The notes beneath the pieces were generated by a model, which was given only the letters and a program-made list of their open reading frames with translations, ran no database searches and was not told the origin of the DNA. Position numbers and translations under genes: made by a program. A stretch of 64,000 nucleotides of DNA from Dictyophora rubrovolvata (Eukaryota; Basidiomycota; Agaricomycetes; Phallales; Phallaceae). Below, piece by piece: positions 60,242-64,000 of this stretch. The DNA lies in contig CP114120.1 in assembly GCA_029959195.1 (NCBI GenBank), forward strand, positions 2,542,001-2,606,000, read 5' to 3'. The stretch's first letter is position 1. Every line of letters starts with the position of its first letter.

Positions 60242-61384
60242 ATGCCAAATACACCAGCATATCCCCTCGAAGAGAATCTACCATCGTTCAATCATGAAAA
60301 TAGACTCAAATATACACAGTCACCGAATCCAACATGGTCGTATGGTCAGGGATTATCTGAAAATGATAAAGGAAGAAAATGGTTGGCTGGTGAAAAGGAT
60401 GGCTGGAGTGTTTTCAATCCAGAAGAGACTGAATCACGGTAACCGACGCCGCTTGTTATAGTCTTTTGTCACTGTTTTCACCGACTGTTTTAATTAGAAA
60501 GGTGTATCTTCTTTTGATTAGTGGTGTTATACCCAGACCTATCGCCTTTGTCTCGACCATCTCGGAAGAGGGGGTTCATAATTTGGCACCGTTTAGGTAG
60601 ATATTCATTTCGCCTCTAAACTAGGCTATTAGGGACATCACTGACATTTCGTAGTTGGTTTAACACAGTATGACAGAATGAGATCGATAATATATATAAT
60701 ATATATAACACTAATTCTCTCAACAGGTCAGCCATAATCCTCCAACCATAGTGATTGGATGCTCAAATTCTCCAACACGAAAGCATGACACTGCATTGCA
60801 CATTCTTGCTACTAAACAATTCACCGTCAACTTGATCAGCGAAGCCTTCATCGAAAATGCCAATTTTGCATGTGTAGACTTTCCAATCGACCATAGTGAA
60901 TGGCCGACGAGCGGTCTTACAATGGCTGAAAGCGTGCGCGATCATCAGCCCATCTCGGTGTTTTTATATGAATCCATAACTCAGATTTTCAAATAGGTAT
61001 ATGTCAAACCACCTAGGGTAAAAGAAAGTGTCTTTAGTATGGAATGCGAGGTAAGAATGGAAGTATATAAATATGACGCTAGATCATGAAAGAATGCATT
61101 AGCTTTCTCATCAGATCGATCTCTCCCCTCCAGGAGGCACTTACGCCACCAGTACGGTAATTTTCGGACTGATAAAGAGAATCCACGTCCGGAACGATAT
61201 GTTGAATCAAAAGGGTGTTGTCGATCCAGCTCTGTATCGTCCCATTTCTAGATTGGGGGACATATCTTACTCAACATTGGGAGATGCTTTCCGTCTTCCT
61301 CGACCGGCTTGGACGGATGTTGGACAGGCTGTTATTGAGGCGGAGGGTAGCCTTGGTCTATCGAACAATTCGAAAACGTCCTAA
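60242..61384 (+). CDS. Flavin-reductase-like (FMN split-barrel) protein
   Basis: The ATG at 60242 is preferred over an upstream in-frame ATG (60140) because a TATAAATA box lies between them. Six exons, about 265 aa, end NNSKTS and TAA 61382-61384. Motifs of the flavin-reductase-like domain: LLLISGVIPRPIAFVSTISEEGVHNLAPFSWFN, VSHNPPTIVIGCSN, FTVNLISE, GLTMAES, VKPPRVKESVFSMECE, DPALYRPISRLGDISYSTLGD. Such proteins bind FMN and reduce it or act as small oxidoreductases. The N-terminal 65 or so residues (WSYGQGLSENDKGRKW) are usual for the fungal group. Nothing appears broken. Confidence 0.87.
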
Positions 61385-62500
61385 ACCGTAACATGAGAGG
61401 TACTTCACGGGTCAAAGTCCGACGGCTGTGTTTGTACCTAAAGGAAACGAAGCCGTAGATAAATAGATAGCTCAATAGGGCGAGGTGTTCTTCTGGTCAT
61501 CGTTCTAAAAATCCGTTCAGTTAAAATTTTAATTATAGAATTGTTGCGAGATTGGCAGTGCATCGTGTAGGTGCATCGTGAATGACATTTCGGCAGTTCT
61601 GATTGTGAACTTGGACAACAGACGCTGACACGTACGACATGACGATGAGCAGTGTCAACTAAGACCCTGATTAGTAGCACATCACGTTTGACTTGAAGAA
61701 CTCGAGCAAAGCTGTCGTAACGGGTAATAGGTAGACGAAATGTGCGATGACTGAGGAGCACCACGCATTGGTTTCTCCGGAAACTGGACGTTTGACATCC
61801 ACTGGCTACAAGCGGAGAGATAAATATATCGGAAGAGGCTATATCGAGCATCATGAGTTCGAGGTGCTGAGTAAATCCTCATTGTGAACTGTTTGCCTTG
61901 TCAACATACACAGATGAGGGCGGCCACAGTGAATGGTTGTGTAAAGAACGCGTGATTGACGCGTGACGCAAGGCCTATTCAAAGTCAGATTGAAGCACAG
62001 CAGGTTGTTCCGATCTTCTTCAGCTTGACTCCATCTTTGCTACCTAATTATAACCCCAATTTTTTGTCTGATAGTATATCCAGCTTTGATAATATTAAGT
62101 AATACGAGTAGACGACCAAGCTCCACACTTTTTCTTCCGACTGAGTTGCTCAGTGAAGCAATCTTGATTCTTATCTATCCGGCTTCATATTTCAATTGAT
62201 TTAAATAAATTAAGGTTGGGGTGCACCCTATGCTTTGAAACAAATCACTTTTTGAATTTGGTTATTCGAGTCGATTATACCCTCAAACTTGATCTCGCGT
62301 CGAATTCAATAAGTGAACGTCATTCATTTCTACTGGCTAAGCGTTCATTCAGCCCGAAGTCATTAACCAGTAGAATTATTGATTGCTCGGATGTGTTTGT
62401 ACATCGCCGATGTCACGACCCTTATGATTGCGAAGAAGCGGTCGCTAGAGATGAGAAAAATAGCTTGAACTACTCAGAACAGCCAGATAGGGACAGCTAA
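61385..62500. other. Intergenic region
   Basis: No gene recognised. Two ACGCGT motifs lie near 61949 and 61959. A + frame at 62216-62500 has no family resemblance and may be leader sequence of the next gene. Confidence 0.4.
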
Positions 62501-64000
62501 TGAGGGAGAAGAGCACCTTCAATCTCAACGCAGGCGCGGACGCAGAACGCCATCCATCAAACGATGCGGTCAACGCGTCTGATGGGTCCCCAGAACGCAT
62601 TCCGCTGAAAGAGGAGCTGGACGAAGAGTTAATAAGAAAATGCGTAAAAAAATAATTCGTGGCCGATGAATATTCCTTTTGAGTTTTTTTTTTAATCTTT
62701 CGTAATTCAAAAAAAATCTGTACCCTCATTTTCTTAGCCGGTAGCAATCTCAAGATTTTACCGCACGCAAGAGATTTTAACAATTGTCAGAATATACACT
62801 TCGATAGAGATCTCAAAGTCTACACCACGTCCCAAGGATACGAAGAGGTTGTTTATACCTAAATATTGGGTAATGTTCAACCTTATTTCTTTTTTGTATC
62901 AGTCTTATTAGTGTGAAAACAATTAATCAGTCGTATCCAACGGACCACTACACACCGGATCACTCTGCCGATTTTCAAGTACCCCATGACGTACATACAA
63001 AAAACGAAGATGGAAGTACATACGGCGTAACGTGAAGCGATTTCAATCCTAACATCTATTCCAAGAGTTACGCCGACACGACCTTTACAATCTGAGCTAC
63101 TCTCAAATTTCGTCCCTCCCGGGGAAAATATCGATCCAAGCATGCCTTTATCCGTCTCATGCCGTACTTGCGACTGGACTCAAAAAACTGAAAGCGTTCA
63201 ACTTGAACAGACGAAGGATGCTCAAAATAGTGTTTCCCTTGAAGAATGGGGAGAACAAGAAAAGAAATGGTGGGAGGATCGATCTCAAGGTTTCTCGTGG
63301 GCGTGTTCTGCGGATCATTCAAGTTGGGGGGCAACTGGTGTTCTCCAAGGACAGAAAGTACAAGAACAACGCGGAGATGAGAGTAATGATTCAAGTCGAT
63401 TTTGGAGAGCTTCGCATGCTGTTGATCTTGAAGCTGGTCAACTTGAACCGCTAAGCGAACCCCTTCCTCTTGAACGAAAACATGGTATACTTGCCGGTAG
63501 AACGCGTTCCACCCTATACCGCGATACCGACCTCAGTAGGACGGTGTCCAGCTTGGAGGATGCAGGACATGAAAATCCTGCTATATGGAGTTTACCAAGC
63601 CTACTATATCCTCCGCGCCAACCAACAAACGCGACGGAGACCACAAGTACCACATCAGCCGATGCTCCTCCTAGTAAAGAGATGCATTCCCTAGGTGGAT
63701 GTCCTGACAGACCGACAAAGCGTCCGTTGTTTGCTTGGTTGCCAAGCGTTTTTTCTCAATCTGGAAGCCGTCCCTCGTCGATTTTGGAAGACGCGGAGAA
63801 AGACGCTCCCACTAATACTAATGAATATACGAGCAACAAAGACAGCTTGGGCGGGATTGGTGAAGACATCCTTTCCCGGCAAGTCAAGAAGCGATTGCGT
63901 AAGAGACTTGGGAAGGAGAAAAGGAAAATCGCTGGGATTTATGTATGTCTTAATTGTGTGTTTTGTTCTTGTGTTAAGTCTGACTTTTTTTATGAGACCA
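62501..64000 (+). CDS. Hypothetical Ser-rich protein, 5' part (runs off right edge)
   Basis: A likely start is the ATG at 62501 (MREKSTFNLNAGADAERH). Splicing then leads through a short middle exon (62741-62848 region) and a third exon from about 62940 to the long exon beginning near 63110 (LLSNFVPPGENIDPS), open to 63942, where a GTATGT donor sits. The early exon joins are uncertain. The readable part is Ser/Thr/Pro-rich and hydrophilic (EEWGEQEKKWWEDRS; SSWGATGVLQGQ), with a basic end (RQVKKRLRKRLGKEKRK). No domain recognised. The gene continues outside the window. Confidence 0.55.

Overview
The window looks like nuclear DNA of a basidiomycete fungus of the mushroom-forming Agaricomycetes type. 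Genes are split by many GT-AG introns of about 45-75 bp and lie close together on both strands. The gene families are typical of Agaricomycetes: a NACHT-WD40 STAND (NLR) receptor with a C2 domain, beta-trefoil protease-inhibitor-like proteins, a CYP450, a GPI-type small secreted protein and a Tc1/mariner element. All calls were made by reading translated frames and joining exons by eye; there was no database search.

Layout. 1-11.5 kb is ordinary genic DNA: the N-terminal part of a Ser/Pro-rich protein at the left edge (-), a nuclear-looking protein with a possible Rrn9-type region (+), an ABC1/ADCK kinase-like protein (-), a GH47 alpha-mannosidase (-) and a P450 (-). 12.2-15.2 kb holds a decayed dCMP deaminase and an intact-ended 1,590-bp Tc1/mariner (DD34E) element whose transposase is frameshifted. 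15.6-36.4 kb is a large inverted duplication with arms of about 8-9 kb. Each arm carries a C2-NACHT-WD40 NLR gene, transcribed away from the centre. The left copy (16415-21838) reads through; the right copy (29370-34791) has a 2-base insertion that creates a stop and an altered Walker B motif. The spacer holds a small secreted GPI-type protein gene and several gene fragments. 36.4-42.6 kb is a second palindrome, whose arms each carry one beta-trefoil inhibitor-like gene plus 3' scraps of two other genes; a third paralogue sits in the loop. 42.3-45.4 kb is a graveyard of relics, including a partial copy of the ADCK-like gene found 39 kb to the left. 46.4-50.7 kb has two tandem secreted nucleoside-hydrolase-like genes. 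51.1-64 kb returns to mostly intact genes: an orphan, an SPFH/band-7 protein, a PEBP protein, a large acidic membrane protein ('X'), a flavin-reductase-like protein and an unidentified gene running off the right edge.

What ties the middle together is an amplified cassette in the order inhibitor - PEBP - X - small secreted protein. Its best-preserved form is at 55.6-59.9 kb, and broken copies are scattered over 23-44 kb. The relics of X share one internal deletion, so they probably descend from a short form of X. The area resembles a fast-evolving immunity/defence-type neighbourhood (NLRs, inhibitor-like proteins, segmental inversions). That functional reading is inference; the duplications, breakpoints and broken frames are directly visible.
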